Part shown: in pieces, positions 12,731 to 23,418 of the stretch
How the letters are laid out: each line of letters begins with the position of its first letter
Numbering within the stretch: the stretch's first letter is position 1
Origin: Saitoella complicata NRRL Y-17804
Lineage: Eukaryota > Ascomycota > Saitoellomycetes > Saitoellales > Saitoellaceae
Reading direction: 5' to 3'
Assembly: GCF_001661265.1 (NCBI RefSeq)
Contig: NW_017566999.1
Span: 434,001 to 498,000 of the forward strand
Length of the DNA stretch: 64,000 bases
The notes under the pieces: generated by a model
Seen by the model: only the letters and a program-made list of their open reading frames with translations
The model's database searches: none
What the model was told of the DNA's origin: nothing
Made by a program: the position numbers and the translations under genes

Positions 12731-13181
12731 ATGTCGACCGCCGAAGTCCGCTCCCTCTACCGCAAATTCTGGCGCCAAGCCCACCGCTCAGTAATGTGGG
12801 TCTCCCCCCAACGCTTCGTAATCGCCTCCAAACTCTCTTCTGCATTCCGCTCCCCAACCCCACAAGACCTCGATCCAGTCCGTCAGGCAAACACACTCGC
12901 GTTCTTGAAGAGTGCGGCGGAAACGCTGGGGGTCGAACATCGCGTCGTCAAGACTTTGTGTTTTGTGCATTGGAGTCGCTATTATGATCTGAAGACCGCG
13001 ATGAAGTGAGTATGAGACAGAATGCGGAAATGGAATGATTTGCTGATGTGGGTTGTTTAATAGGCCGTATCCGAAGCAGGCGAAGAACTTCAAAGAGTGG
13101 TTGTTTGAGTATGAGGCGTACGACAACTACGAAAAGTGTTTACAGATGATGAACGACAGTTTGAAGTTATGTTTGCGGTGA
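12731..13181 (+). CDS. Small LYR-motif-like protein (DUF1763-like)
   Basis: The product is 130 residues from two exons, 12731-13005 and 13064-13181. The intron (13006-13063) begins GTGAGT and ends AATAG. The N-terminus reads MSTAEVRSLYRKFWRQA, with an LYR triplet at residues 9-11 in an Arg-rich helix. A Phe lies further on in FRSPTPQD, as in LYR proteins that assist mitochondrial complexes or Fe-S delivery. The rest is helical (ETLGVEHRVVKTLCFVHW) and ends in a Cys-containing tail. It resembles the fungal DUF1763 family, and a mitochondrial assembly role is inference. It shares a 101-bp bidirectional promoter with the Yrb30-like gene. The start is the first ATG. Confidence 0.72.
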
Positions 13182-13791
13182 TCTGGTGATACGAAGCACG
13201 GATGAGAGAGTAAAACATAGGTGGCCTCCAGAACATTCAAATCAGCCTGGGTATGATCCTTCGCGCCCTCAGAAAACTTCTGACAGGCGACGAGGGCATG
13301 TGATGCGATGGGGCTGGGAACAGTGATTCGTCGAATGTGAACTTGGCGAAGAAGTCGAGGAAGACGTGGGAGAATATGGTGAAGGCATACGGCGTGTTTC
13401 GGATCCAGAATGATGATCGACCCGTTGTGGAAAAGGAGAACCGGGAAGAACAGAGAGAGGTGAGAAGAACAGGATAGGGAGACGAAATACGTGGGAAAGC
13501 GTTCCTTCACAAATTACGGTGGTGACGGCGTGGGTCAGTGTTTGGGAGATGCCGTTTTGGGGAGACATCGATATGGGGATCACGTGAGAACAAGAGAATA
13601 CGACAAAAGGGTTGGTACGGGTGAAGCAAGCCTGGAAAAGGCTCCTTAAACTGCATCTTTACCCGGGTCTGTTGCTGTCTATCATAGTACTCAGCCTATC
13701 TGTCCTTCCCTTCCAGTTTCCCCAGACGCCTTTTCCCCCAGATCAAGATGCTAAATGCCAACACGTACGAATATGGCTCCTGCCCACTTCA
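13182..13791. other. Intergenic region with a possible unannotated coding trace
   Basis: This is the convergent region between the LYR-type gene and Cfd1. About 13320-13480 on the plus strand reads as a roughly 50-codon stretch of charged, protein-like sequence (VNLAKKSRKTWENMVKAYG, then an EKENREEQRE run), followed by a GTGAGA that could be a splice donor. No start codon or second exon could be fixed, so no gene is called. Confidence 0.3.
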
Positions 13792-14694
13792 TCAAACGAT
13801 AACCGTGGTCTCTCCATTCTGAACTCTCCGCACGACACCTTCTGCTATAGGCCTGAAAACGTCACAAAGCGCACTCTCCTGATACTTCGTCAACAACGAC
13901 TTCTCACCAACACCCAACCCATTCTCCTGTGCCCCATGCGGATGATCATCACCCGGCCGCACGACCTTATTCTGCTCCTCAATCATCAACACAAACTTCG
14001 GATCAATCGGTACCCGTCCCAAGAAATCCACCCCAAACTCCTGCGCCATCTTCTCGCCTCCACCACTCGAGAAGATATTCGTGCAATCCGAGCAATGTGG
14101 ACACACGAACCCAGACATATTCTCCACAACACCCAAGATCCGCAGACCGACTTTTCGGCAGAAATTGAGCTCTTTGCGGACATCTGCAGTAGCGACATCT
14201 TGTGGCGTGGTAACCAACACAGCAGAACACGCCGGGAAATAATCCCGTAGCGACTCAATTGTCGTGATGTGCTCATCCGAAGTTCCCGGTGGGGTGTCAA
14301 TCAACAAATAATCGACTTCACCCCACACCACATCCGTAAAGAATTGCTTAATCATCGCCGTCTTCTTCGGGCCTCGCCACACGACACTGTTTCCTCGATC
14401 TTTGAGCAGGAAGCCGAGACTCATGACACCCAAGCCCTTTTCTTCGCCGTCTGCGTATACTGGAATCCAGCCTGCGCTACTTGCGTGTATCTGCCTTCCC
14501 TCGAGGCCGAACATTCGTGGGATTGAAGGACCGGTAAGGTCGACGTCGCACACAGCAACTTTGTGACCTTGTAGCCGCAGTGATAGCGCAAGCTGTGTCG
14601 TTACCGAGGACTTTCCAACGCCTCCCTTGCCGGAGAGAACGAGGACGATGTTCTTGACTCTGGAGAGAGCCGTTGCTGAGGTATCCGCTGACAT
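13792..14694 (-). CDS. CFD1: Cytosolic Fe-S cluster assembly ATPase Cfd1 (NUBP2)
   Basis: P-loop scaffold ATPase of the cytosolic iron-sulfur assembly pathway; it forms a complex with Nbp35 and passes 4Fe-4S clusters to apoproteins. The product is 300 residues from the ATG at 14694. An in-frame TTG lies upstream but is not an ATG. The deviant Walker A GKGGVGKS sits near residue 25, with [13 protein letters not shown] and [10 protein letters not shown] following. The cluster-binding CPHC is in [11 protein letters not shown]. There is no N-terminal four-Cys ferredoxin-like motif, which separates it from Nbp35. A GTAAGT...GCAG segment just upstream (about 14697-14746) may be a 5'-leader intron. 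It is divergent from the CPSF30 gene. Confidence 0.92.
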   Translation of the reverse strand: MSADTSATALSRVKNIVLVLSGKGGVGKSSVTTQLALSLRLQGHKVAVCDVDLTGPSIPRMFGLEGRQIHASSAGWIPVYADGEEKGLGVMSLGFLLKDRGNSVVWRGPKKTAMIKQFFTDVVWGEVDYLLIDTPPGTSDEHITTIESLRDYFPACSAVLVTTPQDVATADVRKELNFCRKVGLRILGVVENMSGFVCPHCSDCTNIFSSGGGEKMAQEFGVDFLGRVPIDPKFVLMIEEQNKVVRPGDDHPHGAQENGLGVGEKSLLTKYQESALCDVFRPIAEGVVRRVQNGETTVIV

Positions 14695-14950
14695 ATCTGC
14701 TCTGATCTCCTTGCGCAAGCTGATGATCTCACTGTTGTGAACTTACAAGACGGATTGAGCGGTCAACAATCCTGATCAATACCGATGATTTTATTTTGCT
14801 TATAAAGCCTGACGCAATCTCGTAAGCACCGGCAGTTGCGGCGGCAGCACTTTGCCACACGCACGCCTCGGTTCTACGAAGCTTGTGCCTGTATCGAAGA
14901 CCTCGACGTACAAACACCGCAAACAGCTGTCAGCATACAATCAGCATACA

Positions 14951-15638
14951 ATGCAAGGAAGAATAGCCAAAGCAGTCTTCTCCTCCAGCCAGCAAGACCA
15001 TCTATCATTCGCATTCGAGGACTACCTCCGGACTAATCTCAGATTCGGCGCTCACAGTCCACCACAGCATGAAAGAGCAGGAGCCATTGTATGCAAACAT
15101 TGGCTGAGAGGCCTTTGCAAGAAGGGCGATCATTGTGAATTCTTGCACGAATACAACCTGAAGCGTATGCCTGAATGCTGGTTCTTCAACAAGCACGGGT
15201 ACTGTTCGAATGGGGAAGAATGTCTGTACTTGCATATCGATCCAGACGCGAGGGTAGGCGTATGTCCCTGGTATGAGATGGGATTTTGTCCATTAGGTCC
15301 CGAGTGCCGACAAAAGCACGTGCGGAAAACGATGTGTGAACTCTGGCTGGCAGGTTTTTGTCCGGAGGGTTTGGAATGCGAGAATGCCCACCCCAAACAC
15401 ATCAAGCCTCCACAGCCACCCCTACGAAGACAAAAACGAGAACCTATACGAGAGGAAGCGACAACTGAGGAGTTTGCGTCGAAACCCAGGCATCGGGTAT
15501 GTCTCAATAATTACAATTACTTTTCATGATCTGGCTAACTTTTTGTGTCTCAAGGACATCTCTGATGTTACTTGCTACAAGTGCAATGAGAAGGGCCATT
15601 ATGCAAATCACTGCCCGCAAGGACGCCGAAACGACTAA
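14951..15638 (+). CDS. YTH1: mRNA 3'-end processing zinc-finger protein CPSF30/Yth1
   Basis: RNA-binding subunit of the cleavage and polyadenylation factor, which recognises the poly(A) signal. Exons are 14951-15496 and 15555-15638; the intron, 15497-15554, runs GTATGT to CTCAAG. The product is 209 residues. CCCH fingers are visible at CKHWLRGLC, CWFFNKHGYC, CPWYEMGFC and CELWLAGFC, each closed by Cys and His. Exon 2 adds a CCHC zinc knuckle (CYKCNEKGHYANHC). Family members usually have five CCCH fingers. The first one, which normally lies between the FxFEDYLR block and CKHWLRG, is absent here and replaced by a short linker (AHSPPQHERAGAIV). The start is the first ATG that leads into the conserved FAFEDYLR block. 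Confidence 0.92.
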
Positions 15639-16076
15639 ACAAATGCAGGGATATTTGTTGGGATCATCGGCGCGACGGGAAGTCCCATTAGCGCTGGCGC
15701 AGGGACTTCAAAGATTGTCATGGTCGCAAACGTTGCGTAAAAGAGGAAACAAGGGTACAGAATTGGTCAACAGCTATATCTCACTCAGGTGCAGTATGGC
15801 GACAAACATGGCATTTGCCCATGCAAGCTCGTGCTTGTAACCGAAGAATAGGGGCCCTGGAAACTCGATAAAGGAGGTTGAAAGATTCATATTGGGCTTG
15901 TGTATGTCCGCCCCTCTATAGCTATACAAAATAAAAAACGTATCCAATCCCTGTATCCGGTGCCCATACCCCAGTCACATACAATGCTATAATGCAAATG
16001 AAGTCGACGTCTAACATTACACCTTTCTCATCTTCTCTCAATTTCCGCAGAGAACAGTTCTCTTCTGAGTCACCCC
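15639..16076. other. Convergent 3' region
   Basis: Presumed 3' untranslated regions of CPSF30 (+) and the hybrid histidine kinase (-). No further gene or terminator-like structure was recognised. Confidence 0.45.
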
Positions 16077-19000
16077 TTATACCGGTCTTCTCTGACATCT
16101 AGACAACGCAGCCGCCAACTTTCCAGACAAAATAGGCTTCGCGACATAATCGTGCATACCAGCCGCCAAACATCTCTCACGGTCTCCACTCATTGCGTTC
16201 GCCGTCATCGCCACAATACGGGGAAGCTGCTCCGGCGGGTAAAGCTCCACCAACGTCTTGGTCGCCTCGATACCATCCTTTCTGGGCATCTGCACGTCCA
16301 TGAGGATCACATCGTAAACCTTCTCCTTGACCATCTCGATGGCCACGATACCATCGACTGCATGATCTGCGGTGTATCCCATCCTCTTCAAATGCTGGAG
16401 TGCAACCTTGGAGTTGATCGGGTTGTCCTCAGCCAACAAAATCCTGAGCGGATGACGCTCTCCGAGGCCATTGGGATCCACATGGCCTTCCAAGAGCTTG
16501 CTTTGCGGAGGTTTGGTGACGGCCCGAATGGCCTCGCTTTGAGGTGAGAATATCTGTGTGATGACCTTCTGTAACCTCGCCTTCTTGACAGGCTTGATGA
16601 GGTACAAGCTACCACTTGCAGACTCCTGGCTGAGCGCTTCAGGGGGCAATACACTTCCGATACGGCTAAGACGGATGACCTTAAGCTCAAGCTCCAAAGC
16701 AGAGATATCCTTAATGAAAGCGTCAATTTCACGATCAGCCTTGAAAACATCGACAAGAGCAAGTTTGAAGGTGCCGGGCTCGTTCTTCTTGATCAGCGCA
16801 ATCATATCCTCACAGTTGCTGACAGTGAAGGGCACCAACCCTAATTCTTCTGTCTGCTCCTTGAGCAAAGCGAGCGTAACCTCATTGTTGTCTAGGATCA
16901 GACAACGCTTACCCTCGACTGCAGGGTCACGGATAGCCGGCATAGGTGAGTCCTCGTCACCAACCTTGGTCTTGATGGTGAAATGGAAAGTCGTACCCTT
17001 GCCAACAATGGACTCCAACCAGATTCTTCCCTCCATAAGCTCAACGAGCTTCTCAGAGATAGCCAGTCCAAGACCAGTTCCACCGTATGAACGGTTGCTC
17101 GACGACTCAATTTGGGAGAACAAGCGGAAAAGCTTTGTGAACTTCTCCTGCGGGATACCGATACCAGTATCACTGCAGCTGATCTGGAAGGTGTAAGTCA
17201 TACCCTTCGAGTCATTCGGCTCGATGATGCGCTCAACAACCTGCGACATGACGATGACATGACCGTGCTCAGTGAACTTGACAGCGTTACCCAACAGGTT
17301 GATAAGGATCTGCCTGAAACGAGTAAGATCACCAATGATGATGTCGGGGTAGTCATTGTGCTTGTTGACGTAGGCCAGCTCGAGTTCCTTCGACGAGGCA
17401 CGCTCTGCAACAATCTGCAAAGCACCTTCAATACACTCACGAAGAGAAAAGGGCGCATTCTTTAGCTCGATCTTTCCGTGCTCGATCTTGGAGAAGTCGA
17501 GGATCTGGTCGATAACCGTCAGCAACTCCTTACTGCTGTTCCTGATCGTTTCAACGTATTCAGTCTGAAGAGGAGTCAGAGGAGTATCCAATAAGAAGCC
17601 AGAAAGACCGATGACAGCGTTGAAAGGAGTTCGAATTTCGTGACTCATATTAGCCAAGAACTCGGACTTCATCTTTGCGGCTGCCTCAGCCGCATCCTTC
17701 GCTACTTCGAGATCGCGGTAAAGCCTGGACTTCTCAATGGTAACAGCAGCCTGGGTACACAGGAAGTTAAGAAGCTCCAAGCGGTCTGGAGTGAAAGCAT
17801 GGGCAGTATTCGCGTTCTCGAGGTAGAGCACACCGATCAGATTCACATTGTTCTGAATAGGCATGCAAAGCACACTGCGGAGCTTCTTCTGGACAAAGTA
17901 GCGGTCACGACCGAACTTGGCCGCAAACTGACGCTCGTTAGTCTTCACGACAGGCTCTCTCAAGCGAGCAACGTAGTTGACCAGAGAAATAGGTACAACG
18001 TCAGTGCGCTGAGTAATCGGCTGATGACTGACAATTTCAACCTTTCCAACCGTGCCGAGAGCTTCGAGGAAGAACATACCATCTTCAGCAAGGAGAAGAG
18101 CGCCATTATCAGCACCAGCGGTTTGGAGCACAATCTCAATAAGCTTGATTAAAACCTCCTGAATCTCATATTCTTCAGAGATGATGACGGAAGCCTTAAG
18201 AACAGACTGGAGATCTAGTCGAGAGCTCAAAGATGCCTCCGAGTTGTGATTGCGTCCGCCACTGCTTCCAGACTTGTCCCCAGAACTTGCTGAAGTGCGG
18301 GTCCCAGTTGTTTGTGAGAAAGGATGCTGGTCATAGGTGCTCGCTTTGGAAGCACCCTCGATGGAACCGGATCCGATCGCAGACATTCCACCCGATTTGA
18401 CGCTGCCAGTAGCCCGAGACTCCTCATCGACGTCAGACATCGCAGAACTAAAGATACCCTGGCTCTCAACGAAGTCATGTGCCTCGCGCCTTCGGCGGTT
18501 GGTCAACGAATCGAAGACGCTACTGCCGCTCTTGCTGTCACCAGAGGAAGACGACGCCATCCACGGGACGAGAGCACCTGGAGAAACCGTGCGCGTCAGA
18601 GTTCCATCACCGTTGATCGCGATGTTGGCAGAGCGGAATGGCTGTACATCAATATCCTTACCATGACCATCACTTTGAAGCAATTGAGGGAATCGTCGCT
18701 CAAGGTCCTTCACCTTGGTCTTCGCGCCCCATAGCCTATAAAGATGATACGACTTCTCGATATACTTGTGCGACATACGTGGCTTGTACTTCAAGAAGTG
18801 GATGGCGCAACGCTCAGCGTACATAGCGGCTTCCTGAAGACAACCCTGCTTGCAAGCCTCTTCGATAGCATCATCGTAGGCCTCAAGAGCGTCAAGCTCT
18901 TCGTTCTTATGCCTATACAATTCAGCCTCGATGAACTTGACCTCATGGTTGAAGGTCGATGGAGAACACTGAGCCCAGTGCTGAAGATCCTGGTAGTGCT

Positions 19001-22000
19001 TCTCAAAGTAACCGAGGTACGGGGGCTGCAAGCTGGGGTAGTCCTGCACCAAGTTGACGGCAGAGAAGAAGGCGTACTTGGCGAGGTAGAAATGCGACAA
19101 GACACCGTGAGCGGTGCTCCTACACTCCATGGCCATTTCAGTAGCAACATGACTCTGGTTGAACATGACGGCAAACATCAACGGGTACAGATAACATACG
19201 AACAACTGCGGCAAGGATCCATTATCCATGACCGCCTGGAGCTCGTTCTTCATACTGAAGTGTTCACCCTCGATATTCAACACATTGGCAATATCACCGT
19301 TCTCCAGGTTGCACATAGCCTGAAGCGGGATGGCAAGATAGTGCATGGATGATTGGACCTTGAACCTCTTCACAACCGGAGCAAAGCTCGAGAGCTTCGA
19401 GATCGTGTGCGAAACAGGCTCACCGGCCCACATTGCGTACATACATCCCTCGACAATGGCGTATGTGGTGTACTCAGGGTTGTAAAGCTGCAATCCCTTC
19501 GAGATAGTAGCGTTGAAATACACGAGTGTATTCCTCACCGGCTCGTTCCAGATACAAACGTGGGATGCGAACACCTTGTACGTGGACACATCCGCAGGTT
19601 CGACAGTCTGTCTCGAGTCGACGATTCGAATGGCGACCTTACCGAAGTGATACGCCTGTAGCTGAGACTTGTGTGTGCGCTGATCGGAGATGATACAACC
19701 CCACATGACAAACGGATACACACCAGCACTACAGAGCCCGTACTTCATCGAGAACAAGATGGAATTGGCACAGAGGGGCCCGAGGATACCCGGCTTGTAC
19801 AGATACATCGGCAAGATCAGTGTGGCACTGAGGCTTTGCATCAAGATGTGCTCCTCGCTCGTCGTCACCGGCAAGCTCGAAAGCGAGTCAATATCATCAA
19901 GTGACATGTCAAGCTTCTTGCCCAGGATCGCAAGCAACGCCTCAGCCTCCTCGACCTTCCTGGGCAACTTGTGTCCCAAAAGCTCCAGTGCATCAAGACC
20001 AGCCTCGATAGCCAAATCGAACTTGTCGAGACCCATATAACACTGCATCTTCGGCAACAAGCACTTGGCCTTATCGAAATTCGTCTCTGTGTTTGCCAGG
20101 ACATCGTTGAGGACATCGATGGCGTCAGAGTACTGGTTGTTGGCGTAGAGGGCATCAACGTGCGTCAACATGACCTTCATCGCCAACTGCGCATCAATCT
20201 TCCAAGAATCAGGTCCCAACAAACCCCTCGCAGTCTCCAAGTACTGCAACGAAAGGTCAAAAGCAGTACTCTGCAACGCCTTCTGTCCAGCCCTAAAATT
20301 GAGCCTGATGACTCTCATCCGCTCCGCATCAGTGAACGTACCAATACCATGATTCAACTGATTTACAATCTCGAAAATAAATCGATCCGAATTATCACCA
20401 TCGGTGTTCTCGAGCAAGAGCCATCCAATCTTCACATGCGTCGCTGCACGGGCCTCCTCAGGGATGAGCGAATATGCCGCCTGCTGAACCCGATCATGCA
20501 AAAATCGATACGTGATAACTGAACTCTCATCTTCAGCATCTTCACCAATGCTCGCACCAACGGTATGTATCGACCTTGCATCAGGCGTCATATCTCCTCT
20601 GTCATCATCAACCTTCGTCATCATATCATCATTCACATCCTCATCATTATCGCTTTCTTCGTCATCGTCCTCAGCCAGCGGAGTCTTATAGGCCGCAGTC
20701 GTAGGAATAATGAGACCAGCCAACAACGCATCCCACAACTCCTGCGCAGTCTTCTTCAAACTCTTCTGATACACGATACTCAACGTCCCAAGCGTAAACC
20801 GATTCGATCCCACACACGCCGCAAGCCTCAACACGTTCTGCGTTGCCTGTGGTAGGTTTTTTATCCGACTCACCAACAACTCTACCACATTCGGGGGTAA
20901 ATCCTCCGTCAATATTTCCGCCAAATCAAACGTCCACATCTTCTTCTCGAAATCGAAACGGAGTTGTTGACGTTGATACAGCACCCTCAAGACCTGCGTC
21001 ACGAAAAAGGCGTTTCCCTGTGTCTTGGCATACACCAACTCGCAAAACGTTTTTAACTCCGGATCATCCTGATTCCCACGATGTAACGTCGCACACACGA
21101 TATCCGTAACACTCTTCATATCCAACGGCTTCAAATGTAAGTCCACAATCGGCGTCTCAGCATCCTTGATCATCTTCATCATCACGTTCACATAGTGATC
21201 CTTATCCACCTCATTATCGCGAAACGCAATAATCAACAATAACGAATTCGCTTTCTTGTCATTATGCGCCGCGACAGCGATGGATCCGATGAGGCCCAAC
21301 TCAACCACACTACTCCACTGCAAATCGTCCAAGAACAACACGAGCGGCTTCCCAGGTCTTCCAAACAACATAATAAATCTCTGAAACACCTCCTTCAACC
21401 GCTGTTCCCGCTCACTCGGCCCAATATCCGGTAACGACGGAACAACATACTCCGGCCCCAACACCCTCCGCACCTCAGGCAACACACTCAACACAACCGC
21501 CGCATCCTGTCCCAAAGCATCAATAATCCTCTTCCTCCACACCTCCAAACTCAACTCCGTCTCCGAAATAATCTGCTTAACCAAATCCCCCAACGCCTGA
21601 ATCAACGAAAAGAACGGGATCCCGCGTTTATATTGGTCGAATTTCCCGGACGAGAAGAATGCGCGTGATTCGATGACAGGACGTTGCATTTCTGCCACGA
21701 GGGAGGATTTACCGATTCCGGAGTGGCCTTGTACGACAAGGACTTCGCAGCCTCCGTCCTTTTTTACGCGGTGGAAGGCGGAGAACATGAGTCGGAGATC
21801 CTCTTCGCGTCCATACAATACCTGAGGCAATGAGAATTGGGACGCATCATCCGTCATGCCCGCCTCGAACGACGAAGTTTTCTCCGAATCCTTCCCATTC
21901 TCCAAATTCGTTTCCAAGAACCGCAGATCGGCCAAGAGTCCCGAACAAGTCTGGTACCGATCTTCCGCCGTTTTCGCCATGAGTTTCAGAATGACCTGAC

Positions 22001-23021
22001 CCAACGAGACCGGCAGCGAAGGATTGATTTCCCAAGGATTCCGCGGCGTCCGTGCGATGTGGGCATGAATTAAATCCAACGGATCACTCGACAAAAACGG
22101 TACCGTCCCCGTAACCAACTCATAAAACGTCACTCCCAACGAATAGAAATCACTCCGATAATCCACGCTGCGGTTAATCCGTCCAGAACACTCGGGTGAC
22201 ATATACGGCAGGAAACAGTTCCCGAGCACGTTCGACTTGTACCCCGCTTCCTCCCTCGTCAGTCGTGAGGAGTACGAAAAGTCCGCCAGTGTCGCATTTG
22301 TCCGCGTAGCCCCGTCAATATTCAGCGCCTGCGGGTTGATATTGTTATGCCAAATCTCCCGATCATGGACATGCTTCAGCACCCCCACAACACTAATCGC
22401 AAACTTCAGGAACCGTGCCACATCCAACCCCCCATCTCCCTCACTCACTGCAATCGCCCTCATTCCCTCGAAATCCATGCTAACGGGGAACTCATCCCGG
22501 GATAGACATTCCCCGCGATCAGGGTAGACGAGACAAAGTCCCTGTCCTGCATCGCCCTCGTACGCGCTTTCGCCGCATACCTCGATTGCGATGGGCCGCA
22601 TAACCCCGCTGATCCCACTGAGTGCCTGAACCATCTTCCACTCGTGCTTGATCCGATTCATACCTTCGCTTCCATACCCATTATGACCACCAACACTATC
22701 CGGACAGACTTTCAAGAATACCGGGCCATACGTCGGATGCGTCGCCCGCACAATCAACAACCGATTCTCGATATAACGTAATGAATGATTCGTGTACGTC
22801 CGTAATATCCGTTGTAGCGAAGTCGGTGATGAGTATTGTTCATACAGCGCCGTATCCTCCGCCGAAGAAAAGGAAGAGATGTGTCCGGGGCCGTGGTGGT
22901 CGTGGTCGTGGGGTGATGAAGGTTCGTCACCGTGTGAGTGATCACTGCGTCGTGATTCGTCAAAACGGACGGTATGGGTATTTGTGTTATTGGAGTTCGC
23001 GATCATGTTGTTCGGGCTCAT
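16077..23021 (-). CDS. Hybrid histidine kinase, group X (Chk1/Mak2-like), with pseudokinase and ATPase domains
   Basis: Sensor kinase that starts the multistep phosphorelay feeding the stress MAP kinase route. It is one 2,314-codon exon. The order is: Ser/Thr-kinase-like domain (about 75-375), AAA-type ATPase (about 400-650, GHSGIGKS with Lys438), a long helical TPR-like region, GAF (about 1615-1770), HisKA with phospho-acceptor His1794 ([12 protein letters not shown]), HATPase (about 1895-2015, ending GTGLGLAIS), a degenerate receiver (about 2039-2160, Asp2091) and a canonical receiver (about 2194-2310, AEDN, Asp2242 in LMDVQMP). This matches fungal group X kinases such as Candida Chk1 and fission yeast Mak2/Mak3. 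In the N-terminal kinase domain the HRD motif reads HNN and DFG reads DFS, so it probably does not phosphorylate. No transmembrane segment is seen; cytosolic location is expected. Confidence 0.95.
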   Translation of the reverse strand: MSPNNMIANSNNTNTHTVRFDESRRSDHSHGDEPSSPHDHDHHGPGHISSFSSAEDTALYEQYSSPTSLQRILRTYTNHSLRYIENRLLIVRATHPTYGPVFLKVCPDSVGGHNGYGSEGMNRIKHEWKMVQALSGISGVMRPIAIEVCGESAYEGDAGQGLCLVYPDRGECLSRDEFPVSMDFEGMRAIAVSEGDGGLDVARFLKFAISVVGVLKHVHDREIWHNNINPQALNIDGATRTNATLADFSYSSRLTREEAGYKSNVLGNCFLPYMSPECSGRINRSVDYRSDFYSLGVTFYELVTGTVPFLSSDPLDLIHAHIARTPRNPWEINPSLPVSLGQVILKLMAKTAEDRYQTCSGLLADLRFLETNLENGKDSEKTSSFEAGMTDDASQFSLPQVLYGREEDLRLMFSAFHRVKKDGGCEVLVVQGHSGIGKSSLVAEMQRPVIESRAFFSSGKFDQYKRGIPFFSLIQALGDLVKQIISETELSLEVWRKRIIDALGQDAAVVLSVLPEVRRVLGPEYVVPSLPDIGPSEREQRLKEVFQRFIMLFGRPGKPLVLFLDDLQWSSVVELGLIGSIAVAAHNDKKANSLLLIIAFRDNEVDKDHYVNVMMKMIKDAETPIVDLHLKPLDMKSVTDIVCATLHRGNQDDPELKTFCELVYAKTQGNAFFVTQVLRVLYQRQQLRFDFEKKMWTFDLAEILTEDLPPNVVELLVSRIKNLPQATQNVLRLAACVGSNRFTLGTLSIVYQKSLKKTAQELWDALLAGLIIPTTAAYKTPLAEDDDEESDNDEDVNDDMMTKVDDDRGDMTPDARSIHTVGASIGEDAEDESSVITYRFLHDRVQQAAYSLIPEEARAATHVKIGWLLLENTDGDNSDRFIFEIVNQLNHGIGTFTDAERMRVIRLNFRAGQKALQSTAFDLSLQYLETARGLLGPDSWKIDAQLAMKVMLTHVDALYANNQYSDAIDVLNDVLANTETNFDKAKCLLPKMQCYMGLDKFDLAIEAGLDALELLGHKLPRKVEEAEALLAILGKKLDMSLDDIDSLSSLPVTTSEEHILMQSLSATLILPMYLYKPGILGPLCANSILFSMKYGLCSAGVYPFVMWGCIISDQRTHKSQLQAYHFGKVAIRIVDSRQTVEPADVSTYKVFASHVCIWNEPVRNTLVYFNATISKGLQLYNPEYTTYAIVEGCMYAMWAGEPVSHTISKLSSFAPVVKRFKVQSSMHYLAIPLQAMCNLENGDIANVLNIEGEHFSMKNELQAVMDNGSLPQLFVCYLYPLMFAVMFNQSHVATEMAMECRSTAHGVLSHFYLAKYAFFSAVNLVQDYPSLQPPYLGYFEKHYQDLQHWAQCSPSTFNHEVKFIEAELYRHKNEELDALEAYDDAIEEACKQGCLQEAAMYAERCAIHFLKYKPRMSHKYIEKSYHLYRLWGAKTKVKDLERRFPQLLQSDGHGKDIDVQPFRSANIAINGDGTLTRTVSPGALVPWMASSSSGDSKSGSSVFDSLTNRRRREAHDFVESQGIFSSAMSDVDEESRATGSVKSGGMSAIGSGSIEGASKASTYDQHPFSQTTGTRTSASSGDKSGSSGGRNHNSEASLSSRLDLQSVLKASVIISEEYEIQEVLIKLIEIVLQTAGADNGALLLAEDGMFFLEALGTVGKVEIVSHQPITQRTDVVPISLVNYVARLREPVVKTNERQFAAKFGRDRYFVQKKLRSVLCMPIQNNVNLIGVLYLENANTAHAFTPDRLELLNFLCTQAAVTIEKSRLYRDLEVAKDAAEAAAKMKSEFLANMSHEIRTPFNAVIGLSGFLLDTPLTPLQTEYVETIRNSSKELLTVIDQILDFSKIEHGKIELKNAPFSLRECIEGALQIVAERASSKELELAYVNKHNDYPDIIIGDLTRFRQILINLLGNAVKFTEHGHVIVMSQVVERIIEPNDSKGMTYTFQISCSDTGIGIPQEKFTKLFRLFSQIESSSNRSYGGTGLGLAISEKLVELMEGRIWLESIVGKGTTFHFTIKTKVGDEDSPMPAIRDPAVEGKRCLILDNNEVTLALLKEQTEELGLVPFTVSNCEDMIALIKKNEPGTFKLALVDVFKADREIDAFIKDISALELELKVIRLSRIGSVLPPEALSQESASGSLYLIKPVKKARLQKVITQIFSPQSEAIRAVTKPPQSKLLEGHVDPNGLGERHPLRILLAEDNPINSKVALQHLKRMGYTADHAVDGIVAIEMVKEKVYDVILMDVQMPRKDGIEATKTLVELYPPEQLPRIVAMTANAMSGDRERCLAAGMHDYVAKPILSGKLAAALSRCQRRPV

Positions 23022-23418
23022 CTTGACCGATCCCGTTCCTTCCGGAGAATGTAGGTCGACGTCGCGCGCGCTCCTCGAGCACTCGATGGAGCTGACTGAT
23101 GCGCGACCTGGTCAAACGGCTGCTTGGAGTTTGGAGCTGAGGACTGATCTTCTGATGGTCTGCTCGTCGCCGGCGTGAGTGAGCGTCCCCGTACCTGACT
23201 TGCCTGCCTGCCATTGCGTCACCAAATCTACTGCAATGGGACAGGCCATCTACTGCACTTCCTGGTGCAACTTGATAAAATTCATAAAGTTCGATAGGCC
23301 ATACCATGTCCAGACATGCCTAAAAGTTCAAACCAAAACATTCACCGATCAAGAGCCCCTATCCGAATGTTAGAAAGCTGAGCTTCTCCTAACCTACAAT
23401 CTCATATCCTCAGCGCCT
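23022..23418. other. Promoter of the hybrid histidine kinase
   Basis: A 397-bp region between the kinase start and the 3' end of the mucin-like gene, both on the minus strand. There is no gene and no TATA box. Confidence 0.4.
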
